Shown: piece after piece, positions 20,269 to 31,502 of the stretch
How positions within the stretch are numbered: position 1 is the stretch's first letter
Layout of the letters: each line of letters starts with the position of its first letter
NCBI GenBank assembly: GCA_947179485.1
Contig: OX359248.1
Location: 48,804,847-48,868,846 of the forward strand
From: Allacma fusca
Taxonomy: Eukaryota; Arthropoda; Collembola; Symphypleona; Sminthuridae
Direction: 5' to 3'
Length of the DNA: 64,000 nucleotides
Notes under the pieces: generated by a model
What the model saw: only the letters and a program-made list of their open reading frames with translations
Told to the model about the DNA's origin: nothing
Database searches by the model: none
Translations under genes and position numbers: made by a program

Positions 20269-23232
20269 GCAATTGCACGAGGCTAAAATGGTGGAGGCCA
20301 ATAAAACTGATGAGACCGATACGGTTATAGAAATTATGAAAAATGTCAATCTCCCTCCAGACCTGAGTGAACCTTTAGAAGTCGTGCTTAGGGAATTTGC
20401 CCATATATTTACTTCTAGCCAGGGCTTTGCACGCTCGTCGAACAAACGATTGACACGGGTGATAGCCGACCCATCGCGTGTAATCCAAGACCAATGACAA
20501 TTGCGAAGCGAACCATATTCCAAAACTTATTCCAGGAATTGTTAGATAATGATATTATTGAACCTTGTTCTGGTCCATGGGCATCTGCTTGTGTAATTGT
20601 CCCTAAAGGAGATGGGGATGGAAAAGATAGCAAATCTTTTCGTCTGGCGATAGATTATAGACCTCTTAATGCAGTAACTAAATCCGACGCAATGACTAGC
20701 TATAGAGTTGACGATTTGCTTGTGGTAATCTCGCAAATGGTGTTCCGGTCTAAAGTTGATCTTACGATAGGATTTTTCCAGACACTAGTAAGGGAAGAGG
20801 ACCGCGATAAAACAGCATTTCATGGTCCCGATGGTCTCTATAGGTGCAAGAGATCCCCATTTGGTGCAAAGAATTCTGGTCGGACATTCCAACGTAATTT
20901 AAATCAGGCATTGGAAGGTTTAATTTGGAAATGCTGTATACCATATGTTGATGATATTTTCATTTTTTCCAAAACCGCCCAAGAGCACTTAGAGCACCTT
21001 TGGCTTGTGTTTAACCGGTTATCTAATGCAGGATTTACTGTAAATCCTAAGAAAGTTGAATTTTTTGTGGACAAACTTGAGTTCTTAGGGTTTATGGTTG
21101 AAAAAGACATACAAAAGCCAAATCCAAAGAAGTTGAAAGCTTTGGATAATTATCCAGTCCCTAAAACTGTGCGACAAGTCCAACGATTTCTGGGATTTGT
21201 TGGGTTCTATAGACATTTCTTTGAGGGGTTTGAAAAGGAAGCAAGACCGATGTATAAGCTGCTACGAAAGAGCGAGAAATTCAAATGGACTCAGGAATGT
21301 CAAGCAGGTTTTGATAATTTGAGGAAAGGTTTAAATGAAGCAAGCTGTTTGTATTTACCAAGAATGAATGAAACTTTTGTGATACAAACCGATGCAAGTG
21401 GAGGAGGTTTAGGAAGCGTGTTGACCCAAGTTAGAAATGGCAAATATTATCCGGTATGGTTTGCTAGTAAATCTCTTAACCCTGCTCAAAAGAACTATAG
21501 TACTAGTGAAAAGGAATGCTTAGCTGTAATTTGGGCTATCAAGAAATTTAGAGGATTTATTGAGTTTAGTCGATTTATAGTTGAGACAGATCATCAAGCT
21601 TTGTGCTGGTTAAGAAAAATTAAAGAACCGGTAGGCAGATTAGCTAGATGGTCAATTGAACTTCAAGGATATGACTTTGATGTCAGGTATCGCAAGGGTA
21701 TATTAAATCAACCTGCAGACGCATTGTCTAGAGTCGATGAAGTGTGCCTTATTGAACAATTTAATGTAGTAAGCAGAAAGGTATTAATCAAATCACAGCA
21801 CGCAGATTTGGAGTTAGTACCATTAATTCAGTATCTCGAAAGTGATGGTAAATGTGATGCAGATAATCAAGTGAAGAGGATAGCTAGAGATTCTTGTTTG
21901 ACGGAGGATAAGTGTCTATATAGGTATGTTGGTCCAATTAACATGAAGGTCTGGGAAAATGAAGTGATAAATTGGAAAATTTGGGTTCCAAGTTGCTTGG
22001 TAACACCCGTATTAACATATCATCATGATACAGTTTTATCAGGTCATTTAGGTGCTGTAAAAACATACAGGAGAATCGAAGAGCGGTTATACTGGAAAAA
22101 CATGAGAAAAGATGTTGTTAATTATGTGAAGTGCTGTAAAGTATGTCAGTTAAGTAAACCGTCACATTCATACAAACTCGGGCGGTCGAAGACCACAATT
22201 CCTGACGAACCTTGGAGTTGCGTGCATTGTGATTTAATGGGCCCATATACCCAAGGTAAAAACCGTTGTAGATATTTATTTGTTGTGGTAGATTCTAACA
22301 CGAAATATGTCGAATTGTTCGGTTTACGTAAGGCAACTGGTAAAAGTATAATCAGTAAGTTATGGCTGGTTTGTTTGAGATGGGGCTTTATTAAACGTAT
22401 TATTACCGACAATGGATCACAATTTGTTTCTAAAAACTTAATAGAATGGTGTGACAGGTTAGGAATCGAACCACTGTGTATAGCATTATCACACCCTCAA
22501 GCTAATATAACTGAGAGATATAACCGTACCGTGAAAGATAGAATCATTACTGCTATTGACGAATGTCAAGATTGGGATCTATATCTTAATGAAATTTCAT
22601 TTTCAATAAATACTGTTGCTAATGATTCTACGGGCTTTTCCCCTACCTATCTAAACTTTGGCAGGGAGTTTCGTACCCCTTTAGACTTACAATGGAAAAC
22701 TCAGTTATCTAGTGTACATAATAATAGCGAGGACTTACCTAATCGATTGGCTGTTATAAATAACTTTGCACAAGATAATGCTGAGGAAAACCAAGCACGA
22801 TCACTAGGGTATTATAATAACGGCAGGATACATGGGGACTTTAAAATTGGAGACAAAGTATTACTATATAGTTTAACCTTGTCTAATGCTGCCAAGGGGA
22901 TCACTGGGTCTTTATGTAAGAAATTTAAAGGTCCATTCGAAATCATTGATATGACTTCCAGACAAATCTGTACTCTCACATGTCTACGAACTGGAAAGGT
23001 ATTAGGAACAGTGTACATATCTAAACTTAAACCATTTTATAGTAGCGATGAATGTCCAGAAAGAGGTTTCAGTGACAGAGATGTACGGGAAGAAGTATCC
23101 CGAGGAGTGCACCCAAACCGAGAAAAGGAGGTTACTCAGGGCGATGGAACATCGAATGAAGGCCATGTCGGTGTCGGGGAAGCGCAATTTCTGGCGGACT
23201 GCGGACCTCATGTATGCTCCAAGAGCTGGTAG
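20269..23232 (+). pseudogene. GYP-2 pol: RT-RNase H-integrase, frame disturbed at its N-terminus
   Basis: The first part (about 20204-20450) is open in a different frame from both protease and the main pol frame, so two compensating one-base shifts are needed, near 20240-20268 and 20440. The main frame then runs open to 23232. RT shows KVDLTIGFFQ, SPFGAKNSG and YVDDIFIFSK; RNase H has QTDASGGGLG and ETDHQALCWL; integrase has an HHCC finger (CKVCQLSK end) and DDE core HCDLMGPY, TDNGSQF, NITERYNR; a GPF-type module (KFKGPFEIID) follows. All catalytic residues are present. The shifts may be real damage or read errors. Confidence 0.9.
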
Positions 23233-24106
23233 GATAAACCCAGGGTCAGTAAAGATTACTCTGGATAGGATAGACAACGATACTACTTATTTTATTGAGG
23301 AGTTGGTGACTGAGCGTAGTTATGATTCGTTGGTTGAAGAGAAGAATGGTCAACTGAAATTCCTTAAATCAGATCCGAAGCGGGTGTTCGAAAATTCCAT
23401 GAAGTTGACTATAGAAACATTTAATTTGGCATCTCCTCAGAAAGTTGGGAAGAAGAAGGCTTGTCAGGAGTGGGTAAACAAGGTCGAAACCATTCTCAGA
23501 ACTGAACGTACTGATGAACCACTAAGGAATGTGGTTGCCAGTACTGTCGACAATAACCTTTCCAGTTCTCAACCAATTAAAACCGTTATACAGGATAGTA
23601 ATAAGATTTGTATGCCTGAATGTACTCAGTCTAAAGTTAATGATGTTGTGAATCGAGTAGTAGAGAAGAAGTGTAGCAATAAGCGTACTGCTGATAGTCT
23701 GTGTGTAAATGTATCTGAACCAAAACCTAAGAAATCTGCACTGGATTTGTTAGCTATAAGTTTAAAACGAGCATCTCCTCCAGACTCATTGTTTAGTTTA
23801 CCATGTGTCCCGGAAGAATTATCACTAAGGGCTAAAAATGTCTTAGATCGGTCTATTCTCTCATTATATCCTGAACTGGAAATGCATGAGGACAAGTGTA
23901 AATTTGGTAGTAAGATTGTGTTAAAGGTGCGAGATCGAGTGAGTCATGGGTATATTACAGTTGGGTTGGTGCTGGGTGAAAATAACCCCGAATTGTACTT
24001 TAATATTAAAGGTGAAGGGTCTAAGAAGGTGGTGAAATGGGATACAAAATTTGATTTTATAATGTATGTTGCTGTGAAGGAGGTTCCTTGTTTGACTGTA
24101 GAATAA
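23048..24106 (+). CDS. GYP-2 third ORF, unknown accessory protein overlapping pol
   Basis: 352 residues, starting inside the last 185 nt of pol in another frame and ending 137 bp before the 3' LTR. It sits where env is found in errantiviruses, but it has no signal peptide, no membrane span and no furin-type site. The N-terminal 90 residues are basic and charged (ECTQTEKRRLLRAMEHRMKA). A middle low-complexity part carries a nuclear-localisation-like cluster (KKCSNKRTAD, EPKPKKSALD), and the last 70 residues look like a compact beta-rich unit. I recognise no family. It could bind nucleic acid or be a host-derived accessory factor. The ORF is intact and codon use resembles gag. Confidence 0.65.
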   Translation: MNVQKEVSVTEMYGKKYPEECTQTEKRRLLRAMEHRMKAMSVSGKRNFWRTADLMYAPRAGRINPGSVKITLDRIDNDTTYFIEELVTERSYDSLVEEKNGQLKFLKSDPKRVFENSMKLTIETFNLASPQKVGKKKACQEWVNKVETILRTERTDEPLRNVVASTVDNNLSSSQPIKTVIQDSNKICMPECTQSKVNDVVNRVVEKKCSNKRTADSLCVNVSEPKPKKSALDLLAISLKRASPPDSLFSLPCVPEELSLRAKNVLDRSILSLYPELEMHEDKCKFGSKIVLKVRDRVSHGYITVGLVLGENNPELYFNIKGEGSKKVVKWDTKFDFIMYVAVKEVPCLTVE

Positions 24107-24243
24107 AAACTTCGACATGAGTAATTTTGTAATGGTTGTAGATCTTATAGTAGATATATGTTTAACAGCTTAATGTTTCATGTAATAATTAAATAATCTG
24201 ATGCTTATTATATACGACTAGGAAAGGACTTTGTGGGAAGTAA

Positions 24244-25330
24244 TGTGACTATTTCTAGCCTTTATAAATAGCACTCTCTGTTTAGTTTCCGTAGATTGTA
24301 AAACTTATAGTAATGTCAATGTTTGACTCTTGTAATCTATAGTGTATTTGTCTATGTAGAATATAATTACTTACTCATATGTATATACTTTGTATTTCTT
24401 TAATTATTTCATAGTTAAGTTTACGACCGTTTGTATGCGTGCACAAACTACTCAGTAAGAGGTTCAATATGTTAAGAGAAGATAATCCGCGCGTCAACCC
24501 ATGTTGCCAGATTCTGCTTCGGAATCTGGACTTCTATGCATTTGTTTCGAATGGTATCTCTGTATCTATTTTGTTCTGATTCTTATGAGTAAAGTTGGCA
24601 ACAGCCTTTGTCATTCTTTTTTATAGTAGAGCGTCTGTTAGCAAGTCCCATTGATTTCATATATGACAGGTCCCATAGATTCCATGTACAGCAAGTCCCA
24701 TTTTGGTTATTACGTCATACCCATTCATTCAGACTATACCCCGAGCGTACATACCTACTGGTTGGAACTACACATCCTCGCTCATTTTCCCTGTGGTATT
24801 CCGGATCTTACCTGTTACACAAGGAATCGGTATCGTGAGTTGACAAAATTTAACCATTGTTAAGGAGTAATTTATGAATGTTTATGAGGTTGGTTCGTAA
24901 AAACGCGTTTCGCGGATTTACTCGCTACGGAAATATCGGTTAGCTTGCTAACTGTAGGTTATATGTTATAGGGTGCTGAGCCTGGTTCGGGTTCAGCCAT
25001 CACTCATACCTGTATCAGGTTGGGACTTAGAGGAATTCATTATTCTCTGACATTTAGCATTTCTGGGTTAATAGTTACTCGTAAGTGCTTTGCTTTCTAA
25101 ACTATTATTTGGGCATGAATAAATGTGATTGTGTGATTAATGTTGGAATTGTTGGTATAGTTTGGGATATGCGAGAGTACATGTAATAATTCTTCTAAAA
25201 GCTTTTTAATTATTATTTTATGATTCAATTCTCACTTCCATACCCCTGAGCCACTGATTGTTAGTGAGAATTGAGTAAGCCTAAAATAACTTGCTTTTAC
25301 ACCCGGGTAGAAGATAAGAGTTATTTTATA
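24244..25330 (+). repeat. GYP-2 3' LTR
   Basis: 1087 bp copy of 9806-10892. It follows the purine-rich GTGGGAAGTAA (24233-24243), a likely plus-strand primer tract, and is followed by the duplicated CCTT. Confidence 0.92.
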
Positions 25331-25334
25331 CCTT

Positions 25335-25462
25335 CCAGCTTATTTACTTATTCTAAAACATTGATAAGGTTCACTGGGTCATCAGCTGCTCATGCAGGTC
25401 TAAGTGAATGGGAAGGTAGGTAAATGTGATAAGGCTGGGAAATATGTTAATGAACATTAACA
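25335..25462 (-). repeat. BEL-1 LTR, right copy, remainder
   Basis: The last 128 bp of the split LTR, resuming at CCAGCTTATTTAC after the duplicated CCTT (25331-25334) and ending AACATTAACA. AAATA, the BEL-1 target duplication, follows immediately. Confidence 0.92.
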
Positions 25463-25467
25463 AAATA

Positions 25468-28400
25468 TATTAAAAGTAGTATGTTGTGCGCTGATATTCC
25501 ACTTCGACCCTTATGACTAATTTTGAGGACATCAACATCAGAATGAATTTGAATTCGAATAATAAAAATTAACACAGGATATAACTCATATCAATACATG
25601 ATGTTGCGACATAATCCAAAACCACAGCAATTAAGATGCCCACTAAAAGCATTTTTTAACACTTCCTCAAAAACTGTCAAGAGATTTTCTAATCGAATGC
25701 CAAATTATATAAATTGTTGTATTTTATTCAATGATTTTGCCCAATACGCCCAATTTGCTCTTGATTGAAAATGTCCTTGCCCAATATGCCCTGCTGTACC
25801 GTTCTTGCCCTGAAATGAAAATTCAGGGCATTTTCAAATCGACATACCCTAAATATAGTTTGATTTGAGTTTAGTTACCTTGGCCAAAGACCCTAAGAGC
25901 AGAGCAGTCTGTCGATCTCACATTGGTTTGCGTCGCAAATTGAGCCAAGTTTTACAATGTTGATCAATATCTGTATGCCCTATTGTTCCGTTTTCGCCCT
26001 GAAATTAAAATTTCCAAAATACCAGGCATTTTCAAATCGACATACCCTATGCATATCCTTATTATTAACGAGTTCTACGCTCTATCTGTCCGTTTATTTG
26101 AAGCTCCCCGCGCTACTCTTAAAATAAGTGCGCAAGATATAGGCATACAATATGTCTCCACGACCGTGCTTGATTCGTAAGCCGTTTAGCTTTTAATTTC
26201 TACACTCACAATACCACCTCTCCAAGTAATAATTGTCTCTGTGAAGCACAGGGTCACAGGGCTTTTTACTAGTCATTTATAAAAAATTTAAAAAACAATA
26301 ATAATTATTATTGTGTTTTTATTATTTTAATAATTTATTTAGCCAGCAGCTATTGTTTTTTTATTTGAATGAATGTTAAAAATAATTGTATTACAAATTT
26401 AAATAAATTAAAAATTAGGAACGAAATAAAGATTTGCGTACACATAGCATTTAAATTTTTATTCGAATAAAAGAGACAAAGCGCGCGTAAATTTGAAAAT
26501 CAAATCCGTATTACATCAAGACGAAGACGGTCCACTCTTTCAAATTAGTAGAGAGGATTCAAACTTTGGGCTAAACTTTTTCTCCTAGCCAGAACAGTCC
26601 CATGATATGTTGTAAACTATCTGGAAAGGGGAGTCCTACAATTCGGGAGAGTAATGTACTGGAAAAGTATCTTGACAGGCTTGGAAAAGTTTCTGAAAGT
26701 TCTTAAGCTAGAATTCGACTTATCGCCCTTAAGCTCTGAAATTGTATTTTAATGCTGTCTGAAATAAAAGAATGTAAATAAATACAAGATCATTATTATT
26801 GTTATTGAAAATCACGGACGTATTTTAAAAATCTGCCGGACTGCCGTAGAATGATCCACGACTTGTCGATCCAATTTTGTCCTTTTCTCGAAATTGTTAA
26901 TCTCATATTACTCTACTCAGCTTTTATTGACTTTAAAACACAGACCCATACGCAAACTCTCCTCAAATTTTGTATTGTGTTTTCTGTCTGGCATTCGGTC
27001 TGAATTGTTATATATGTAGACCAATTTCTAATTAATTTAGACAGCGAATCTACCACGCAGACAATTTTGACAGTTTTCTAAATGAACCAGTTTACCCACG
27101 CATTTATTTACATACTATTTGTATGAGCTAGGTTGCGAAAGAATTTATTGTAACAAGGTGTAAGCATATTTTTTAAGAAGTAGAATTCTGCAATTTTTTC
27201 TTAGACACAATGAATAGAATTTTATAAAAGATTTTAAAAAGTTGTGAGGTTTATAGCAATTTTTGCAGTAAAATGTCAGCAAAATGGTTATTTGATTCCT
27301 GAAAAGTGTAACCAACCCTAACGCCTAACCCAGCATTAGGTTGCATTGCACAATACAAAATCTCCAGCAAGAGTACATATATCGTAAAACAAAGTGACCT
27401 GCTGGATCTCACATAAGCCGGGCTTTTAATAATGACAGCAACATGGACGAAACGATTTGTCAGCCAGACTAGTTGCAAAGCGTAAGGGAGTAACTCAAGC
27501 CAGTCAAGTGTCTCAGTTTCCGGTAGTATTTATTCCAGCGGCATACCGCATTAGAAAAAGTAAGAAAATAAGAGATCATGATTTATGCTTAAGCTTAAGT
27601 TGTCACGATTGTTCAATCGGGCGTATTTCCGGTCACTTGGAAAACGTAAGTAAAGAAATGAAGTTGTCTACATGAAATCTTGCATAAAGTCATACATTAT
27701 TCTAATTTCCGTCGTATCTTCGAGTGATTTACAAATTGGCTGTCATTGAATGACTGTGCTTGACATCTTTGCAGGTGCGTAAATACATAATGGGAGCTTG
27801 GGGAAAGCGTATAATGGGGCTGAGGAGCGCTAATAACATATTTGGAGTATAAAATTGAGACACCCCTATAAAACAAACGTTTTGTACTCATTCAGAATGA
27901 AAGTTTTGATGTATGTATATTGAAACACTGTACCATTACAAGTAGGATATTCAAACAGCGATTGAGATAGAGTCACTTCAAGGGGCCTCACAAGGCAAAT
28001 ATGGGAGATACGCAATGCCAGCGACTCACTGGGGTACCACTGCGCCTGGGATCGTATCTGGGCTTCTATAACACCCGACTGCATTACCGTGTCAGTCTTT
28101 ACATGCAATTTACGGAAGTTCTTAAGTTAAAACTGTTGTGTAATATTATGTGTTCCAGGGTGTTAAGTGCATATTACACAGAATTTATGTATATATTTGT
28201 GTATGTATGTATGTATGTAATTGTGGATTTATGCCACAACTTTGTTTACGTTTTGGTAATTCTGCAAGGATAGATGCAATTAGCACATAATAGTTGTTTT
28301 GAACATGATAATTATACAAGTTGAAAATAAATGTCGTCGAGAAAGTATCTTCGAAATGAGGAGTTTCTAACGACCATAAAAGCGCTTACTCGTAGTCAGT

Positions 28401-28617
28401 AAAACTTCCGCAAATTTCTCCTGCTCTGATGTCTATTTCTAAAAGAATGTAAGTGTTACGTATGTATATATCACTGGAGCTGGAGGTTGGGAACTCACTA
28501 TATAATTAGCGGGAGGGCAGGCGGTAATGGATTCTCCACTAACAATAAGTGGGAAATCAGGAATTCGGTCACTCAATATTTGGCAGTGAAGAAAGTTAGA
28601 AAAAACTGAAGTCTACA
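25468..28617. other. Intergenic: decayed repeat fragments, AT-rich DNA
   Basis: No gene is supported. A roughly 70 bp direct repeat (about 25785-25850 and 25976-26048) shares CATTTTCAAATCGACATACC and GCCCTGAAAT. It resembles the GGCATTTT words of the element at 28626-30172, so this is probably an older relative. Near 26292 there is an AT-rich palindrome, AATAATAATTATTATT, that recurs near 52637. A short (GTAT)n run is at 28201-28220. Small open frames near 27251-28273 look random. Confidence 0.5.
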
Positions 28618-28625
28618 GTCAAACG

Positions 28626-30172
28626 CAGGGTTGCAAAAATGAAAATGCCCTGGGTTTTCTGCCTGCCCATCTGAAAATTCCCTGAAAATGCCCTACTTTG
28701 AAAATGCCCGGCATTTTGGACATTTTGGGCAAACATATTTGGCAGTTTGAAAAAAAAATATTGATCATCTAGCATAAACATGGGAGTTTTCTAATAACTC
28801 ATTCAAGCCCTTCCAATCTGAAGAAAGTTTTAATGTTGATTTTCTATTAAAAAAATTGAATTGTCCTACTTCATTATTTATGGTCAGTGGTTTAAAAAAG
28901 AAAGATAGAAAATATTTCAAAAATCCTTAAAAATGTTTGCAACAACCATTTACTTTTAAAAGTTGCAAACTCTCAACTCTATTATAGAAGGCTTTACGGG
29001 CTTTTGAAAGAAAGATTTGACCAGTGCCTGTGAATTTTTCAACTTTTGATAATAATTTTAAAACATGCAACACAAAAATTTCTATAAAAAATTAAGTTTC
29101 ATTAATAATAAATTTCGGATTTTATAACTTCATTACATAAGAACTTGCGGTTATGAAATATTTCAAAACTTAGACCTTGCACAGTAAATCAGAGATGCGC
29201 AAAGGAAACAGCCTTCCTTCAAGCCTTCGAAGGCGAAAATTCAATTAAAATTTCCCCTTTAACATGTCCTAGAATGAAGCCCTCTAAAAAATCTGCCTTC
29301 CTTCACCCTTCCTTCCAAAATACATTTGCTCATTTTTGCCTTCAGCCTTCTTCTAAAAATAGCCTTCCTTCAATTTTATACTACAACCCGCTTAAAAACG
29401 TTTTGCACCAGCAGGATTCAGTGCAGTGAAGATAGCGGCACACATTGTCAATTCACGAATTGGCTGCATTGTTGCGCTAGCAGCAAAACGTCGTTGCATA
29501 TGCTATGCTTTCACGTTATCGATATTTCGTGTACCTGGAAGCCTTCACGGCCTTGGAGGGCTAATATTTAGGAAGCCTTCCTTCACAATCCTTCACTGCT
29601 AGTTTTTGTGAAGGCTTCCTTCAGCCTTCAGAAAAAAGTATCTCCATCCTTCATTCCTTCTGCAACGTTAAGAAAGTTACCTTTCCGCCTTCAAAGAAGC
29701 CTTCTTGGAAGGCTAGCCTTCGAAGGCTGCGCATCTCTGAAGTAAATTATATTGACCCAAGTACAGTAAAACACTAGTTCTAGGAATTTGAAATTTTACA
29801 ATGAAAAAATACAAAACTACGGAATTATTGTTAGTTTTAAATACTTTGTGTTGCAGTTTTACAACAATGTTTGCTCGCGAAGTCTTAGAATAATAAATTA
29901 TACATCATCATGCAGGCGAACGAGGTCTTACAATAATATAAAATAATAAATAATAATTTGTTTTTTATAAAATTGTCTATTTAAACATACTATTTTGTGA
30001 CTTAGTATGCAAAATTAGCAGATAGCTAAAGCTCTTATCGAAAAAATCGGGGCGAAAATACCCAAAATGCCTGCCTTAGCTGAATATGCCCAAAATGCCA
30101 TAAAATGAAAATGCCCTGGCATTTTGGGCATAATGGAGAAAATTCCATGGCATTTTCAATTTTGCAACCCTG
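28626..30172. mobile_element. hAT-like non-autonomous element W1 (word GGCATTTT), containing W2
   Basis: 1547 bp with inverted ends CAGGGTTGCAAAA and TTTTGCAACCCTG, typical of hAT elements. The flanking 8-mers GTCAAACG (28618-28625) and GTAGAACG (30173-30180) agree at six of eight, consistent with an aged 8 bp duplication. The terminal regions are filled with degenerate copies of AAAATGCCC and its complement, both orientations. There is no transposase frame. W2 is inserted in the middle. Confidence 0.8.
29190..29739. mobile_element. hAT-like non-autonomous element W2 (word CCTTCGAAGG), nested in W1
   Basis: 550 bp with ends CAGAGATGCGCA and TGCGCATCTCTG. Flanking 8-mers CAGTAAAT (29182-29189) and AAGTAAAT (29740-29747) match at seven of eight. 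The interior is mostly CCTTC, GCCTTC and GAAGGC words in both orientations, especially dense at both ends. There is no coding capacity. Confidence 0.8.
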
Positions 30173-30300
30173 GTAGAACGTCACCCGTACAGGATAATAC
30201 TACTATGTGTATTAAATAACGACCTATTCGTAGGCCAAAAATCTGGTCATATCTTTGACACAATAAAGCTGTCTCCAATTGGCAAAACAAAAACATAAGG

Positions 30301-31502
30301 TGTCAGTGTGAAAACTGACAAAAACACTGTCACTTTCACCGCAGCACTACACACACACACTTTCCTCAAATGATGGTGAAAAGGACCACTGCTTTCCCCC
30401 AGTCCTGAAATAAAAAATTAAAATAAAAGGATTAGGGAGAAAATGTAAACTCATTGTTTACATTTTCTCAGTTCTTACCTTAACCTAATCCTAACCTACT
30501 TAGAAGCTAAAAATAAAATAAATGTAAAATACTCACCTTATGTTCCTCCTGTGGAAATCCTGGACCCTTAAAAAGTATAAAAGGGGAAGGGATTTCCACA
30601 GAAAGAACATTCAGTAATCCACTGCTCAAGCGGTCGGTTCCGAGGTCTTAACCTCTGGGTCTTGCTTCCGGAGAACACTCCTGGATTTTCCGACCGAAAG
30701 GACGGTTTTTTCTATTAGGTAATTTCTTACCTTCTCCCGCTCCTATACCACCAGACCTTTACCCATACCTAACCACCAATCCCTGCCTACCCAGACCATC
30801 CAGCGCCAAGTTTAAAATACTTGGCAGCTTGGTTATCGGCATTTTGTTTTGTTGCAGTTGTGATTTTTTTGTGTCTTAAATTAAAATTTTTGAAACATTT
30901 TTTTGAAAATTGTTTTGGTTTTTGGGATAATTTTGAATAGGACCTCCCCGTGCTACAAAAGGTGATTTTGGATCCTTGAAAGTAAGATTAAATATTGTTT
31001 TGGGATTTTTATTTTTTTACTTAGTAAAAAGCCGGGTCTGGCAGGCGTGGGCATCTACCCTACCTTATTTATTTTTGCCTACCCTCCTTTTAAAAAAATT
31101 GAATGTGCATCTGCCCTGGGAATTTTTATAAAAGAGTAGTTTTTCCGAGCATTAGCTCCGGATAAAATTCGACAAATAAAATAAATCGTTTTCCGGGTAT
31201 TGCACATTTTCCGCGCGGAGCGCTGGAATAATTCCTAAGTCCCCAACCTGTTACTATGCCAGTTTGAATTTTGCTCTACCTACTCCTAATAATTTTGAGA
31301 ACCCCTTTTTATGAAATTTAAATTACAACAACCCTTGCTCTACCACTCCAATAAATTAAATAATTAAAATTCCAAAGTTTATTTTCATTTGCTCTACCAC
31401 TCCAATTAATTAAATTAATTAAATTCAAGTTTATTTTTGATCAATTAAATTAAACGTATCCATTTTCAATAACCCTTTTGATTAAACTTATGCACCCTCA
31501 CA
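30301..31502 (+). repeat. GYP-4 5' LTR
   Basis: Begins TGTCAGTGTGAAAACTGACA, itself a short hairpin, and ends CACCCTCACA. Contains a 14 bp hairpin at 30437-30469 (GAGAAAATGTAAAC, loop TCATT), a TATA box at 30576, and the sequence TTTCCGCGCGGAGCGCTGGA at 31208-31227. Confidence 0.93.
30549..30601 (+). promoter_or_regulatory. GYP-4 LTR core promoter framed by a 12 bp inverted repeat
   Basis: The TATA box TATAAAAG (30576-30583) sits between CTGTGGAAATCC (30549-30560) and its exact complement GGATTTCCACAG (30590-30601). Transcription would start about 30 bp downstream of the TATA box. The arms could be a paired factor-binding site or an RNA stem if transcription starts further upstream. The same arrangement is in the 3' LTR near 40785-40837. 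Confidence 0.6.

Larger units (their letters stand above)
9806..25330 (+). mobile_element. GYP-2: Ty3/gypsy LTR retrotransposon with an extra 3' ORF, interrupted by BEL-3
   Basis: LTRs of 1087 bp at 9806-10892 and 24244-25330 differ at about three positions. A 4 bp duplication, CCTT, flanks the element (9802-9805 and 25331-25334), inside the right LTR of BEL-1. Removing BEL-3 leaves an element of about 9.3 kb: leader, gag, protease, RT-RNase H-integrase, then a 352-codon ORF of unknown function. Domain order PR-RT-RH-IN marks Ty3/gypsy. I could not find a classical TGG primer site next to the left LTR. Confidence 0.92.
3580..25462 (-). mobile_element. BEL-1: BEL/Pao LTR retrotransposon, interrupted by GYP-2 and BEL-3
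   Basis: A minus-strand element flanked by a perfect 5 bp duplication, AAATA (3575-3579 and 25463-25467). The left LTR is 3580-4007 (428 bp, TG...CA). The right LTR is 9506-9805 plus 25335-25462 (300 + 128 = 428 bp), split by the GYP-2 insertion. Without that insertion the element would be about 6.35 kb, normal for BEL/Pao. The primer site, polypurine tract and gag-pol lie in the right order between the LTRs. The LTRs differ at about three positions by eye, so insertion was fairly recent, but gag-pol already has two single-base frame breaks. Confidence 0.93.

Noticed and set aside
23048-24106. Envelope gene of an errantivirus-like element
   Set aside because: No signal peptide, transmembrane anchor, furin site or fusion peptide; kept as an unknown ORF.
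26292-26315. AT palindrome shared with about 52637
   Set aside because: Low-complexity AAT/ATT repeat; identity can arise by chance in such AT-rich DNA.
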